DNA of 64,000 nt, from contig NZ_JAPJBQ010000002.1 in assembly GCF_026421305.1 (NCBI RefSeq), positions 248,001-312,000 of the forward strand. The letters run 5' to 3'. The notes under the pieces are model-generated. The model worked only from the letters and a program-made list of their open reading frames with translations. It was not told the origin of the DNA and made no database searches. The translations under genes and the position numbers were made by a program. This document shows positions 36,461 to 44,702 of the stretch, in pieces. Numbering within the stretch: position 1 is the first letter of the stretch; each line of letters starts with the position of its first letter. This DNA comes from Dyella silvae. Lineage in GTDB: Bacteria > Pseudomonadota > Gammaproteobacteria > Xanthomonadales > Rhodanobacteraceae.

Positions 36461-37123
36461 TCAGGCGGTGAGTAGATCCTCGTAGAACGCCCCGTAGGGT
36501 TCAGTCGGGTGGGCGATCTGGATTTCCAGAATCCACAAGCCGCCGGACGGCGGCTGGTCGAGCTCGCCCAGATCGCCAGCCTTGAATACCGCATGGGGAA
36601 AATCGCTGACGCGATGCCCCTTGATCTCGTGATGGAGGCGCCAGCCCATCGCTTCGGCCTGTTGCTCGGCAAAGGTGTAAAGCGCCTCGCCGCTCAGGCC
36701 CTGTGAACGCCATGCCTCAGCCACGCGATGGAACAACTCGCGCGCTGCATCGGCGCAGGCCTGTTTTTCGGGCGCGTGGCCGACCACGAATGTATCGCCC
36801 GCGTCACCTTCGTGGCCGGCGAACACCAGCCCCAGGTCGATGAAGTAGATATCGTTTTCGCCGAGGCGCACGTCGGCATCCGAGCGCTCGCGATACGTCT
36901 TGGTGGTGTTGGCGCCGATGCGGATGACCACCGGATGCCACAGCCGCTCCATGCCCAGTTCACGGAAGACCTCAGCCGCGGCTTCGCGCGCCTCGTCTTC
37001 GCTGATACCGGGCTGCATGCGCTGACGGATGCCATGCAGTGCCGCCCAGGTACGCTCGCGCGCATGCTGCATCAGCTGAGGATCGAAGCGGCTGCCGACC
37101 GCTTCCTTGTCTAAAGTGGTCAT
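36461..37123 (-). CDS. M24-family metallopeptidase (creatinase/aminopeptidase-like)
   Basis: The 220-residue protein has the pita-bread fold signals: the metal-binding Asp segment YFIDLGLVFAGHEGDAGDTFVVG, His in HHEIKGHRVSDFPH, and a late Glu in GLWILEIQI. It is shorter than prolidase or MetAP, and the substrate is unknown. It leads a two-gene unit with the GFA protein. Confidence 0.83.
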   Translation of the reverse strand: MTTLDKEAVGSRFDPQLMQHARERTWAALHGIRQRMQPGISEDEAREAAAEVFRELGMERLWHPVVIRIGANTTKTYRERSDADVRLGENDIYFIDLGLVFAGHEGDAGDTFVVGHAPEKQACADAARELFHRVAEAWRSQGLSGEALYTFAEQQAEAMGWRLHHEIKGHRVSDFPHAVFKAGDLGELDQPPSGGLWILEIQIAHPTEPYGAFYEDLLTA

Positions 37124-37190
37124 GGGCTATCTGTGGCGCTGTGAAGCGCAAAGCATGTCACAGCGTTGCCTGCGGCGCAGCTGCGACAGC

Positions 37191-37547
37191 TCAGGCCAAC
37201 AGCACCAGCGCGAGGCCGATCAGCGCAGGCAGCGCCTGGATCCAAAGCACTTTACGGCTGGCGGTAAGGCCGCCGAACAGACCTGCAATCAGCACGCAGC
37301 CGAGGAAGAACACCGTGATATGCGTGCCTTCGCGGCCCAGCCAGAGCCCCCAAAACAGCCCGGCGGCCAGAAAGCCGTTGTAGAGCCCCTGATTGGCCGC
37401 CAGCACCTTCGACTGCGTGGCGAACTCCTGGGTCAGGCCGAAAGCGCGGCGGCCCGAGGGGCGATCCCACAGGAACATTTCCAGGATCAGAAACCACACG
37501 TGCAGCAGGGCGATCAGGGCGACGGCGGCTTGGGCGGCGATGAGCAT
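37191..37547 (-). CDS. DUF1304 family membrane protein
   Basis: The 118-residue protein has four transmembrane helices (AAVALIALLHVWFLILEMFLW; NGFLAAGLFWGLWLG; ITVFFLGCVLIAGLFGG; VLWIQALPALIGLALVLL) and the family pattern FGLT..FA.. NQGLYNGFLAAGL. The function is unknown. I chose ATG 37547; the longer frame to 37910 lacks a membrane or conserved signal. Confidence 0.87.
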   Translation of the reverse strand: MLIAAQAAVALIALLHVWFLILEMFLWDRPSGRRAFGLTQEFATQSKVLAANQGLYNGFLAAGLFWGLWLGREGTHITVFFLGCVLIAGLFGGLTASRKVLWIQALPALIGLALVLLA

Positions 37548-37758
37548 GGGAGAGGCTGAAAGGTGGAAGGTGCGCAAAGTGTTGCAGCCTGCCCGCGGTG
37601 TCGCAAATCGAAGCGGCGCACCCGTATCTCTTTCAGTGGATGGCTGGGGTGGGTGACCCGGCGTAGGGTCGATTGGCTGGGCTCGGAACGATGGCTCGGC
37701 AGGCCCCAGGGGCCATGGGCCGGGCCCGGCAACTCTCAACTCTCGGGGACTCGCAACC

Positions 37759-38550
37759 ATGAAACAGTCATTGCGTATCTGTCTGCTGCTGGCTTTTCTC
37801 TGTCCCGTTTGCGCGATGGCGCAGAACGCTTTCGACGGCACCTGGAAGGTCGACCTGAACAAGGTGCAGATGCCCAAGAAGCCTGACGTGATCGTGCTGC
37901 AGAACGGCACCTATCAATGCAAGACCTGTGTGCCGCCGATCAGCGTCAAAGCGGACGGTAAGGACCAGAAAGTCGAAGGCCACCCTTACTTCGACATGAT
38001 GGCCATTGAGGTGGTCAACGATCACGCTGTGAAGGAAACGGACAAAAAGGGCGGCAAGGTGGTGGGCACGTCGACGACAACCGTTGCCGCCGACGGAAAG
38101 ACAGCCCATTTCGAGTTCACCGATAGCAGCAATACCAATGGCGCGCCCGTCACCGGCAGTGGCGACATGAAGCTGGTCGACAAAGGTCCCGCTGGCTCGC
38201 ATGCGATCTCCGGCTCCTGGGTCACCGCGGAGCTGGGTGGCTTCTCCGATAACGGTCTGCTGTTCACCTATAAGGAAGCCGGCGGCATGCTCAACATGAC
38301 CACGCCGACGGGCCAGTCATACAACGCGAAGACCGACGGCACCGAGACGCCTTACAAGGGCGACCCCGGCATTACCAGTGTGACGGTCAAACAGACAGGC
38401 AAGAACTCGCTGGTGGAGACCGACAAGCGCGATGGCAAGGTCATTGCCGTGATCACGTCCATTCTGAGCGCCGACGGCAAGAGCATGAATGTGGTCTTCG
38501 ACAACAAGCTGCAGGATCGTTCCATGTCCTACGTGGCAGTGAAGCAGTAA
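37759..38550 (+). CDS. Secreted hypothetical protein with repeated beta-strands
   Basis: The 263-residue protein has a signal peptide (MKQSLRICLLLAFLCPVCAMA) and a beta-rich body with a single CKTC motif (about residues 54-57). It repeats phrases such as VETDKRDGKV and ETDKKGGKVVG, suggesting an internal duplication. The start FDGTWKVDLNK resembles lipocalin-like or DUF-type periplasmic proteins, but no family is certain. ATG 37759 lies after a GGGGAC stretch. Confidence 0.72.
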   Translation: MKQSLRICLLLAFLCPVCAMAQNAFDGTWKVDLNKVQMPKKPDVIVLQNGTYQCKTCVPPISVKADGKDQKVEGHPYFDMMAIEVVNDHAVKETDKKGGKVVGTSTTTVAADGKTAHFEFTDSSNTNGAPVTGSGDMKLVDKGPAGSHAISGSWVTAELGGFSDNGLLFTYKEAGGMLNMTTPTGQSYNAKTDGTETPYKGDPGITSVTVKQTGKNSLVETDKRDGKVIAVITSILSADGKSMNVVFDNKLQDRSMSYVAVKQ

Positions 38551-38554
38551 CGGA

Positions 38555-39292
38555 TCACTGATCCACTTTGCGGAATGTCACCACCAGCACATCCCGGTGT
38601 GCCGGGTGCGTGGGATCGTGTGGTGTCACGGCGGTGACGCCGTGACACACGCGATGGTCGTCAACGAGGGCCGCGTCGAGGGAATGCGTGAGAGTGAAGC
38701 TGCCCAAGAGCTCGCCATCGGGCTGGTGGATGCTGGTGGTGCCGCTTTCGATGTTGACGCGATCGATCAGCAATACCAGCACGTAATCCACGCCGTCGCG
38801 ATGGACCCCTTCAGGGGTCGGCTCGCCAGCGGCGCCGGGACGGGCCTCGATGCGGAACTGGTGCACTTCGACATGCCAACGTTGCACCGTGCGTGCAAGG
38901 CCGGTGAAGAAGTCGCGGCTGAAGCCCAGGATGCGCTGCATGCTGGGGCCATCCGCGATGGCAGGCAACACGGGTTCAAACCAGCGCTCGATGCCGCCCT
39001 GCAGGCTGTTGTAGTCGAGGCTCTGGTAATGCGGTTGGTTCGGCTCGCGATGGATGTCGCCATGGGCACCAGCCGAGAACACCGCGTGGCGCCGCCGCCG
39101 ATGGCGCCCTTTGGCCGCCAGATAGCTGTCCGGGCCCAGTTGATCCCAGCTGGCGACAAAGGCGGCCCAGTCCGCCATGCCGGCCTCCGGGCCGAGCAGC
39201 TGGCCCATGACGTCGTGGGTGACGAAGGCGAACCCGTCCTGGCGGATCAGGGCCTGCAGGTTCGGCAGGCTGGAGGCTTGGTGGTTGGTCAT
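38555..39292 (-). CDS. 2-oxoglutarate/Fe(II)-dependent dioxygenase (L-isoleucine dioxygenase-like family)
   Basis: The 245-residue protein starts at 39292 (MTNHQASSLPN). It resembles the 2OG-Fe dioxygenase family that includes Bacillus L-isoleucine 4-hydroxylase. The iron site is the HxD of HRDGVDYVLVLLIDR with distal His in RVCHGVTAVTP and Arg in DVLVVTFRK. By family knowledge these enzymes hydroxylate free L-Ile/L-Leu or sulfoxidise L-Met. It is divergent from metX-metB-hom, and the met boxes lie 119 nt upstream of its start, so co-control is possible. The substrate is unproven. Confidence 0.8.
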   Translation of the reverse strand: MTNHQASSLPNLQALIRQDGFAFVTHDVMGQLLGPEAGMADWAAFVASWDQLGPDSYLAAKGRHRRRRHAVFSAGAHGDIHREPNQPHYQSLDYNSLQGGIERWFEPVLPAIADGPSMQRILGFSRDFFTGLARTVQRWHVEVHQFRIEARPGAAGEPTPEGVHRDGVDYVLVLLIDRVNIESGTTSIHQPDGELLGSFTLTHSLDAALVDDHRVCHGVTAVTPHDPTHPAHRDVLVVTFRKVDQ

Positions 39293-39410
39293 GTCGGGGC
39301 GGGGTGGGGAGAGGCCGTAAGCATAACGCCTGCCGGGCTCCGGCAAACAGCGCAGCCATGCGGCTTCAGCGGGGTTTGATGGCTTCGTGGACGGCGATTT
39401 TTGATCAATT

Positions 39411-39434
39411 GGATGTGTAGACGTTTAGACGTCT
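39411..39434. promoter_or_regulatory. MetJ operator (three tandem met boxes) before metX
   Basis: GGATGTGT (5/8), AGACGTTT (7/8) and AGACGTCT (8/8) run in exact 8-bp register, the last a perfect met box. They end one base before a TTGACA -35 box, where bound MetJ would block RNA polymerase. Strong support for MetJ control of this operon and, possibly, of the divergent dioxygenase. Confidence 0.85.
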
Positions 39435-39435
39435 A

Positions 39436-39463
39436 TTGACATGAGTGCCGTAGCATCGATAAA
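39436..39463 (+). promoter_or_regulatory. Promoter of the metX-metB-hom operon
   Basis: TTGACA (39436-39441) and GATAAA (39458-39463) are separated by 16 nt. Transcription would start near 39470, immediately before the riboswitch. Confidence 0.7.
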
Positions 39464-39473
39464 GTCCCCTCTA

Positions 39474-39586
39474 CTCATCGAGACCGGCGGAGGGACAGGC
39501 CCTTTGAAGCCGGGGCAACCTGCGGAATATTTCCGCGACGGTGCCAATTCCTGCGGCAGCGCTTAGGGCGCAAGCCGCGAGATGAG
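39474..39586 (+). ncRNA. SAM-I (S-box) riboswitch aptamer
   Basis: P1 is CTCATC (39474-39479) with GATGAG (39581-39586). The core has the S-box signatures GGCGGAGGGACAGGCCC, TGAAGCCGGGGCAACC and GGTGCCAATTCCTGC, a variable hairpin (GGCAGCGCTTAGGGCGCAAGCC), and terminal GCGAGATGAG. SAM-I aptamers bind S-adenosylmethionine and turn off downstream methionine genes. Their occurrence in Xanthomonadales is known though uncommon in gammaproteobacteria. Confidence 0.93.
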
Positions 39587-39628
39587 GGCAAGTTCGCACC
39601 ACTGCGTCATGGCAGGTGGTGCGCTGCT

Positions 39629-39668
39629 CTCCTCTCCGGTCCGCAGTTCGATGCCGACCGGAGAAGAG
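39629..39668 (+). promoter_or_regulatory. Riboswitch expression platform: hairpin sequestering the metX ribosome-binding site
   Basis: TCTCCGGTC (39633-39641) pairs perfectly with GACCGGAGA (39656-39664), burying the Shine-Dalgarno GGAGAAGAG (39660-39668) of metX, whose ATG is at 39673. There is no T-run, so control is probably translational. An upstream helix (GCACCACTGC with GCAGGTGGTGC, about 39596-39621, one bulge) may belong to the switch. Confidence 0.7.
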
Positions 39669-39672
39669 ACCC

Positions 39673-40701
39673 ATGTCCAGCCAGCCGCAACCCGTTCCTC
39701 CCCCTGTGTCCGCTCTAGTTGCGGCCAGTGGCGCCATGCGGCCGGATCTCACCACCCAGCGCTGCACCCGCCGCCTCACGCTGACGCCCAAGTACGGCAG
39801 CGCACCGTGCGAAGTGGACGTGCGCTACCTGTGGTGTGGCGCGCCCGATGCGCCCACGGTGATCGTGCAGGGCGGCATCTCCGCCAGCCGCGATGTCGTG
39901 GCGCTGGATGACGAGGCGGCACCCGGCTGGTGGCAGGCGCAGATAGGCGCAGGTCTGCCGCTGGATCTGGACCGCTACCGCGTGCTCTCCATCGACTGGC
40001 TCACCCCAGCGGACCTCGGCGGCGTACAGGCCGTGTCGAGCGAGGATCAGGCCGACGCGCTGGCCGCGCTGGTGGAAGCGCTGGGCATCGGCCGGGTGCA
40101 CGCTTTTGTTGGTTCGTCGTATGGCGCCATGGCCGCGCTCGCTTTCGCTGCACGCCACCCCTACGCACTGGGCCGGCTGGTGCTGCTATGTGGTGCGCAT
40201 CGTCCGCATCCGCTCGCTACGGCGCAGCGCTCGGTGCAGCGCGGGATTGTGCGTCTGGGCCTCGATTGCGGCCAGCCGGAACAAGCGCTCGCGCTGGCCC
40301 GCCAGTTGGCCATGACTACCTATCGCGGCAGTGAGGAATTTGCGCGCCGTTTCAACGCTGCGCCCGAGTTCCGCGACGGCCGCTTCCACTTTCCGGTCGA
40401 GGACTATCTCGAGCACGCAGGCCGCCGCTTCGTCGAGCGTTTCGACGTGGAGCGTTTCCTCGCGCTGTCCGAGTCGATCGATCTGCACGATGTCACGCCC
40501 GAGCAAGTGGCTGCCCCTGCCACGCTGATTGGCTTCCCCTCCGACCGCCTGGTGCCGCTCGCCGATCTGTGCGAACTGCAGCGCCGCCTGCATGGGGCCG
40601 CCACGCTGGAAGTGGTGGAGTCGCCCTACGGACATGACGCTTTTCTCAAGGAAACCGACCGCATCGCACCGCTGCTGCGCGATGCGCTGGCCGGTTGTTG
40701 A
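39673..40701 (+). CDS. metX: Homoserine O-acyltransferase (MetX family)
   Basis: The 342-residue alpha/beta-hydrolase-fold acyltransferase starts at ATG 39673 beneath the riboswitch-controlled Shine-Dalgarno. It has VIVQGGISASRDV, SIDWLTPADLGG, nucleophile elbow FVGSSYGAMAA, and late acid/base residues in DRLVP and YGHDAFLKE. It acylates homoserine with acetyl- or succinyl-CoA, the committed methionine step. The elbow reads GSSYGAM instead of the common GGSMGGM, a divergent subgroup, and acyl preference cannot be read. It is the first gene of metX-metB-hom. Confidence 0.9.
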   Translation: MSSQPQPVPPPVSALVAASGAMRPDLTTQRCTRRLTLTPKYGSAPCEVDVRYLWCGAPDAPTVIVQGGISASRDVVALDDEAAPGWWQAQIGAGLPLDLDRYRVLSIDWLTPADLGGVQAVSSEDQADALAALVEALGIGRVHAFVGSSYGAMAALAFAARHPYALGRLVLLCGAHRPHPLATAQRSVQRGIVRLGLDCGQPEQALALARQLAMTTYRGSEEFARRFNAAPEFRDGRFHFPVEDYLEHAGRRFVERFDVERFLALSESIDLHDVTPEQVAAPATLIGFPSDRLVPLADLCELQRRLHGAATLEVVESPYGHDAFLKETDRIAPLLRDALAGC

Positions 40702-40738
40702 CCCGATCTCAAAAAAGCTACACGCACGGAGAATCACC

Positions 40739-41929
40739 ATGAGCGACACCCCCGCCCCCTGCACCCGCGCCGTGCGCGCCGGCATTGAATCGGATACCCA
40801 GCACGGTGCTGTGGTGCCCCCTCTGCATCTGTCGACCAACTACGCGTTCAATGGCCTTGGCGGCAAGCGCGCGTACGACTACTCGCGCAGCGGCAACCCC
40901 ACGCGCGATCTGCTCGGCGAAGCACTGGCCGAGCTGGAGCAGGGCGCAGGTGCGGTGGTAACGGCCAGCGGCATGGCGGCGGTGGCGCTGGCACTGGAGC
41001 TGGTACCTGCAGGCTCGCTGGTGCTGGCGGCGCATGACTGCTACGGCGGTACCTGGCGCCTGCTCGATGCCTGGGCCAGGAAGGGCCGCTTCCGGGTGAA
41101 GTTCGCCGATCTCACCAACAGTCACGCGCTTGCGGAAGGGTTGGCAGAGAAGCCATCGCTGGTGTGGGTGGAGACGCCTTCCAACCCGCTGCTGCGCATT
41201 ACCGACATTCGCCACGTGGCGCATGCGGCGCATGCGGTGGGTGCCTTGCTGGTGGTGGATAACACCTTCCTCTCGCCGGCCCTGCAGCAACCGCTGACGC
41301 TGGGTGCGGACGTGGTGGTGCATTCCACCACCAAGTACATCAACGGCCACAGCGATGTGGTGGGTGGCGCGGTGGTCGCACGCGATCCCGCAGTAGCCGA
41401 GCAGCTCAAGTGGTGGGGCAATTGCAACGGTCTTACGGGCGCACCGTTCGATAGTTTCCTCACGCTGCGTGGGCTGCGCACGCTGAGTGTGCGTCTGCGC
41501 CAGCATCAGGAAAGCGCCGTGCGCATTGCCGAACGTCTGGATGGTCATGCAGCGGTGCGCAAGGTTTACTACCCGGGCCTGGAAAGTCATCCCGGTCACG
41601 CACTGGCGGCGCGTCAGCAACTCGGTTTTGGCGCAATGCTGAGTTTTGAACTGGAGGGCGATGTTTCGCACATCGAGGCCTTCGTCGATGGCCTGCGTTA
41701 CTTCTCGCTGGCCGAATCGCTGGGTGGCGTTGAAAGCCTGATCGCCCATCCCGCGTCGATGACGCATGCGTCGATGGCTCCCGAAGCGCGTCGTGCTGCC
41801 GGCATTGCCGACAGCCTGCTGCGCCTGTCGGTGGGTATCGAGGACGGTGACGACCTGCTGCGCGATCTGGATGCTGCGCTGCTGCGCGCCGAGGCCGTGG
41901 GCGAAGGCAAACGCCGGGTGAGCGCATGA
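40739..41929 (+). CDS. metB: Cystathionine gamma-synthase / PLP-dependent trans-sulfuration enzyme
   Basis: The 396-residue protein starts at ATG 40739 (ACGGAGA upstream). It has the Cys/Met metabolism PLP fold: YDYSRSGNPTRDLLGEALAELE, LVVDNTFLSPALQQPL, and PLP-Lys in VVHSTTKYINGHSD. The late GGVESLIAHPASMTHASM is typical. It joins O-acylhomoserine with cysteine, giving cystathionine (or with sulfide, homocysteine). It follows metX by 37 nt. MetC or MetZ function cannot be excluded. Confidence 0.9.
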   Translation: MSDTPAPCTRAVRAGIESDTQHGAVVPPLHLSTNYAFNGLGGKRAYDYSRSGNPTRDLLGEALAELEQGAGAVVTASGMAAVALALELVPAGSLVLAAHDCYGGTWRLLDAWARKGRFRVKFADLTNSHALAEGLAEKPSLVWVETPSNPLLRITDIRHVAHAAHAVGALLVVDNTFLSPALQQPLTLGADVVVHSTTKYINGHSDVVGGAVVARDPAVAEQLKWWGNCNGLTGAPFDSFLTLRGLRTLSVRLRQHQESAVRIAERLDGHAAVRKVYYPGLESHPGHALAARQQLGFGAMLSFELEGDVSHIEAFVDGLRYFSLAESLGGVESLIAHPASMTHASMAPEARRAAGIADSLLRLSVGIEDGDDLLRDLDAALLRAEAVGEGKRRVSA

Positions 41930-43011
41930 GCGCGGTGCTGGCGGCTGAAGCCGCAAATCCGTTGCAACAGCGGACCTTGCCGAGCGTTGCCGCGGTGCTG
42001 CTCGGCACCGGTGTGGTCGGTGGCGCCTTTCTCAAGCTGCTCAACACACCGGCGGCGTCATCGATCCGGTTGGTGGGCGCCGCCAATTCGCGGCGCCAGC
42101 AGACCCAGACTGAGCAGCTGGCGGACCGCGCGCTGCGCGAAAAGCTCAAGAGTCACGGTGATCCGCGTAACGACGCAGCCCTGTTGGCGGCGCTGGATGC
42201 CAACGATGCATCGGTCAAGGTGATCATCGATGCCACGGCCTGTGGTGCGCTGGCGTCGCGCCATGCGGAATGGTTGGCGCGCGGCTATCACGTTGTAACG
42301 GCGAACAAGTCGCTGGCGGGGGGTGATCTGCCCGGTTGGCGCACGCTGCAGGCCGCGCTCGCGCAAGGCGGTCGCTATGGCGATTCGGCGACGGTGGGTG
42401 CGGGTCTGCCCGTCATCTCGACGCTGCGTCGCCTGCGCCATTGTGGCGATGCGTTGCTGACGCTGGAGGGGGTGTTCTCCGGCTCGCTCTCGTACCTGTT
42501 CAATCAGTATGACGGTAGCCAGCCGTTTTCTGCGTTGCTTCGTCGCGCGCGTGAGCTGGGTTATACCGAGCCTGATCCGCGTAGCGATCTCTCTGGCGAG
42601 GACGTGGCGCGCAAGCTGCTCATCCTGGCGCGTTGCGCCGGCTTTGCCCTGCGTCCGGATGAAGTAGAGGTGGAAAGTCTCGTTCCGGAAAGCTTGCGTG
42701 GCGTCGATGTGGAAACCTTTCTTGCGCGACTGGAAGAACTCGACGAGCCGCTAGCCACACGTTTCGCCGAGGCGAAGGCCCGCGGCGGTGCATTGCGCTT
42801 CCTCGCACGCCTCAATCAGCGTGGCCGGGCACGCGTGGGCCTTGTGGAGGTGCCCGCCAATCATCCGGCCACGCGCCTGTATGGCACCGACAACCAGTTT
42901 GCGCTCAGCACTACGCGTTACAACACGCAGCCACTGGTGATTCAGGGGCCGGGTGCGGGGCCGGAGGTGACGGCGCAGGCGTTGTTGGGAGATGTGCTCG
43001 CGCTGGTGTGA
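41926..43011 (+). CDS. hom: Homoserine dehydrogenase (short form, no ACT domain)
   Basis: The 361-residue protein overlaps metB by ATGA (41926). It has the NAD(P) fold LLGTGVVGGAFLKLL, TANKSLAG, VGAGLPVISTLRRL, and the catalytic GVFSGSLSYLFNQ plus ARELGYTEPDPRSDLSG. It makes homoserine from aspartate semialdehyde. It resembles the C-terminal half of ThrA and lacks both aspartokinase and an ACT sensing domain. It is under methionine/SAM control, so it is probably a pathway-dedicated isozyme. Confidence 0.93.
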   Translation: MSAVLAAEAANPLQQRTLPSVAAVLLGTGVVGGAFLKLLNTPAASSIRLVGAANSRRQQTQTEQLADRALREKLKSHGDPRNDAALLAALDANDASVKVIIDATACGALASRHAEWLARGYHVVTANKSLAGGDLPGWRTLQAALAQGGRYGDSATVGAGLPVISTLRRLRHCGDALLTLEGVFSGSLSYLFNQYDGSQPFSALLRRARELGYTEPDPRSDLSGEDVARKLLILARCAGFALRPDEVEVESLVPESLRGVDVETFLARLEELDEPLATRFAEAKARGGALRFLARLNQRGRARVGLVEVPANHPATRLYGTDNQFALSTTRYNTQPLVIQGPGAGPEVTAQALLGDVLALV

Positions 43012-43039
43012 GGCCTGAGGCTTCATGAGTCGTCCAAAG

Positions 43040-43070
43040 AAAAACGCGCGGCTCATCACCGCGCGTTTTT
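43040..43070. terminator. Bidirectional terminator between hom and the permease
   Basis: AAAAACGCGCGG (43040-43051) and CCGCGCGTTTTT (43059-43070) are perfect 12-nt arms with a 7-nt loop, giving T-runs on both strands. Confidence 0.9.
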
Positions 43071-43094
43071 CGTTTCTACCAGAGGATGTACCGA

Positions 43095-44702
43095 TCAGTC
43101 GTGCGCGTGCGGATTGGCTTCCGCCTCTTCCACCGACGGCGTGCGCCAGCCCGACTTCACGCCCCACACATAGAACACCAGGCCGATCACGGCGACCACG
43201 GCCAGGTCGGTGCCGTAGGTCAGATAACCGTTTCCACCGAAGTCCGTGCTGCCCAGCCACGACACCAGCGCCAGCGTCGGCAGATAGAAGATCAGCCACC
43301 AGGCGCCCTTCATCTGACGCCCGAAGTCGTGCCAGTTCGCCTTGAACTGGTAGAACAGATACACCGGCAGCGCCACCACCATCAGCAGAATGATTTCGCC
43401 AGTGAGCGGCCAGCGCGCCCAGTACAGCAGCTCGGTCGCCATGACGAAGGCGACGCCCGCAAGAATCGGCAAGCCGCGGATGCGCAGCGGGCGATGCAGG
43501 TTGGGCGCGGTGCGGCGCAGCGTCATCGCGCTCACCGGACCGGTGAGGTAGGAAATGATCGTTGCTACCGAGATCACCGCTGCCAGCGTGCCCCAGCCGC
43601 GGAAGAAGAACAGGAACAGGAACGACACGGCCAGGTTGAACCACATGGCCGGACGCGGCACGCCCCACTTCGGATGGATGCGGCCGAGAAGCTTCGGCAT
43701 GGTGCCGTTGCGCTCCATGCCGTAGATCATGCGGGCCGTGGTGGCGGTGTAGGTCATGCCGGTACCGCTGGGGCTGATGAACGCATCGATGTACAGCAGC
43801 ATCGCCAGCCAGTGCAGGTTGACGATGATCGCCAGTTCCGCGAACGGCGAACGGAAGTCGATGCCATGCCAGCCAGCCTTGGCCAGCATCTCCGGCGGCA
43901 CCGCGCCAATGTAGGCCACCTGCAGGATGATGTAGACCACCGTCGCCAGCAGAATCGAGCCGACCACCGCGAACGGAATGCTCTTGCCCGGGTTACGCGC
44001 TTCGCCGGCCAGGTTCACCGGGCTCTGGAAGCCGTTGAAGGAGAACACGATGCCGGCGGTGGCCACTGCGGTGAGTACGGCGGCGAAGTCGATGGCATGC
44101 GCATCGCCATGCACGCCCACCGAGAAGTTTTCGGTATGGAAGCCGCTGGCAATCAGCGCCAGGCCGGTAGCGGCAGGCACCACCAGCTTGAAGGTGGTGA
44201 TGAGCGTATTGGAGCGGGCGAATGCCTTCACGCTCCAGAAGTTGACCAGGAAGTAGATGATGACCAGCACCGCCGCGATGAGCAGGCCGGCCGTCGAGAG
44301 TTCGCCGTGGCCATCCGGCATGTGCATGTACAGGTCCTGCGCCCACTGCCACGGCCACGAGGCCATGTACTGCACCGAGGCCTCGGCTTCTACCGGAATC
44401 ACCGAGACAATCGCGATCCAGTTGGCCCATGCGCCGATAAAGCCGACCAGCGAGCCGTGCGAGTAGTGGCTGTAACGCACCATGCCGCCGGACTCGGGGA
44501 ACATGGCGCCCAGCTCGGCATAGGTCAGCGCGATGGTCATGATGATCGCGGCGCCGAGCACCCAGGCCCAGACGGCGCCCGGGCCGGCCAGTCCTGCCGC
44601 CTTCCAGGCGCCGAACAGCCAGCCTGAGCCGATGATCGAGCCCAGGCCGGTCAGCATGAGGGCGAAGGGGCCGACATCGCGGCGGATCGGAGATTGAGAC
44701 AT
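43095..44702 (-). CDS. APC-family amino acid permease
   Basis: The 535-residue protein starts at 44702 and has about 12-14 transmembrane segments. Its N-terminus GPFALMLTGLGSIIGSGWLFGAWKAAGLAGPGAVWAW and the GFQSPVNLAGEARNPGKSIPFAV segment match APC permeases, whose broken helix 1 is GSIIGSGW. Substrate unknown: amino acid or polyamine. It is convergent with hom and upstream of the 44866 repeats; not part of the methionine operon. Confidence 0.87.
   Translation of the reverse strand: MSQSPIRRDVGPFALMLTGLGSIIGSGWLFGAWKAAGLAGPGAVWAWVLGAAIIMTIALTYAELGAMFPESGGMVRYSHYSHGSLVGFIGAWANWIAIVSVIPVEAEASVQYMASWPWQWAQDLYMHMPDGHGELSTAGLLIAAVLVIIYFLVNFWSVKAFARSNTLITTFKLVVPAATGLALIASGFHTENFSVGVHGDAHAIDFAAVLTAVATAGIVFSFNGFQSPVNLAGEARNPGKSIPFAVVGSILLATVVYIILQVAYIGAVPPEMLAKAGWHGIDFRSPFAELAIIVNLHWLAMLLYIDAFISPSGTGMTYTATTARMIYGMERNGTMPKLLGRIHPKWGVPRPAMWFNLAVSFLFLFFFRGWGTLAAVISVATIISYLTGPVSAMTLRRTAPNLHRPLRIRGLPILAGVAFVMATELLYWARWPLTGEIILLMVVALPVYLFYQFKANWHDFGRQMKGAWWLIFYLPTLALVSWLGSTDFGGNGYLTYGTDLAVVAVIGLVFYVWGVKSGWRTPSVEEAEANPHAHD

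Noticed and set aside
34329-36485. Long open frame antisense to prfC and the GFA gene
   Set aside because: It is a high-GC shadow of well-conserved minus-strand genes, without recognisable motifs or a Shine-Dalgarno.
39616-39672. Earlier in-frame start for metX (39616)
   Set aside because: It lies inside the riboswitch expression platform. ATG 39673 has the sequestered GGAGAAGAG at the right distance.
43086-44627. 513-codon frame antisense to the permease
   Set aside because: Composition (His, Arg and Gln rich) is that of an antisense shadow, and the opposite strand encodes a clear APC permease.
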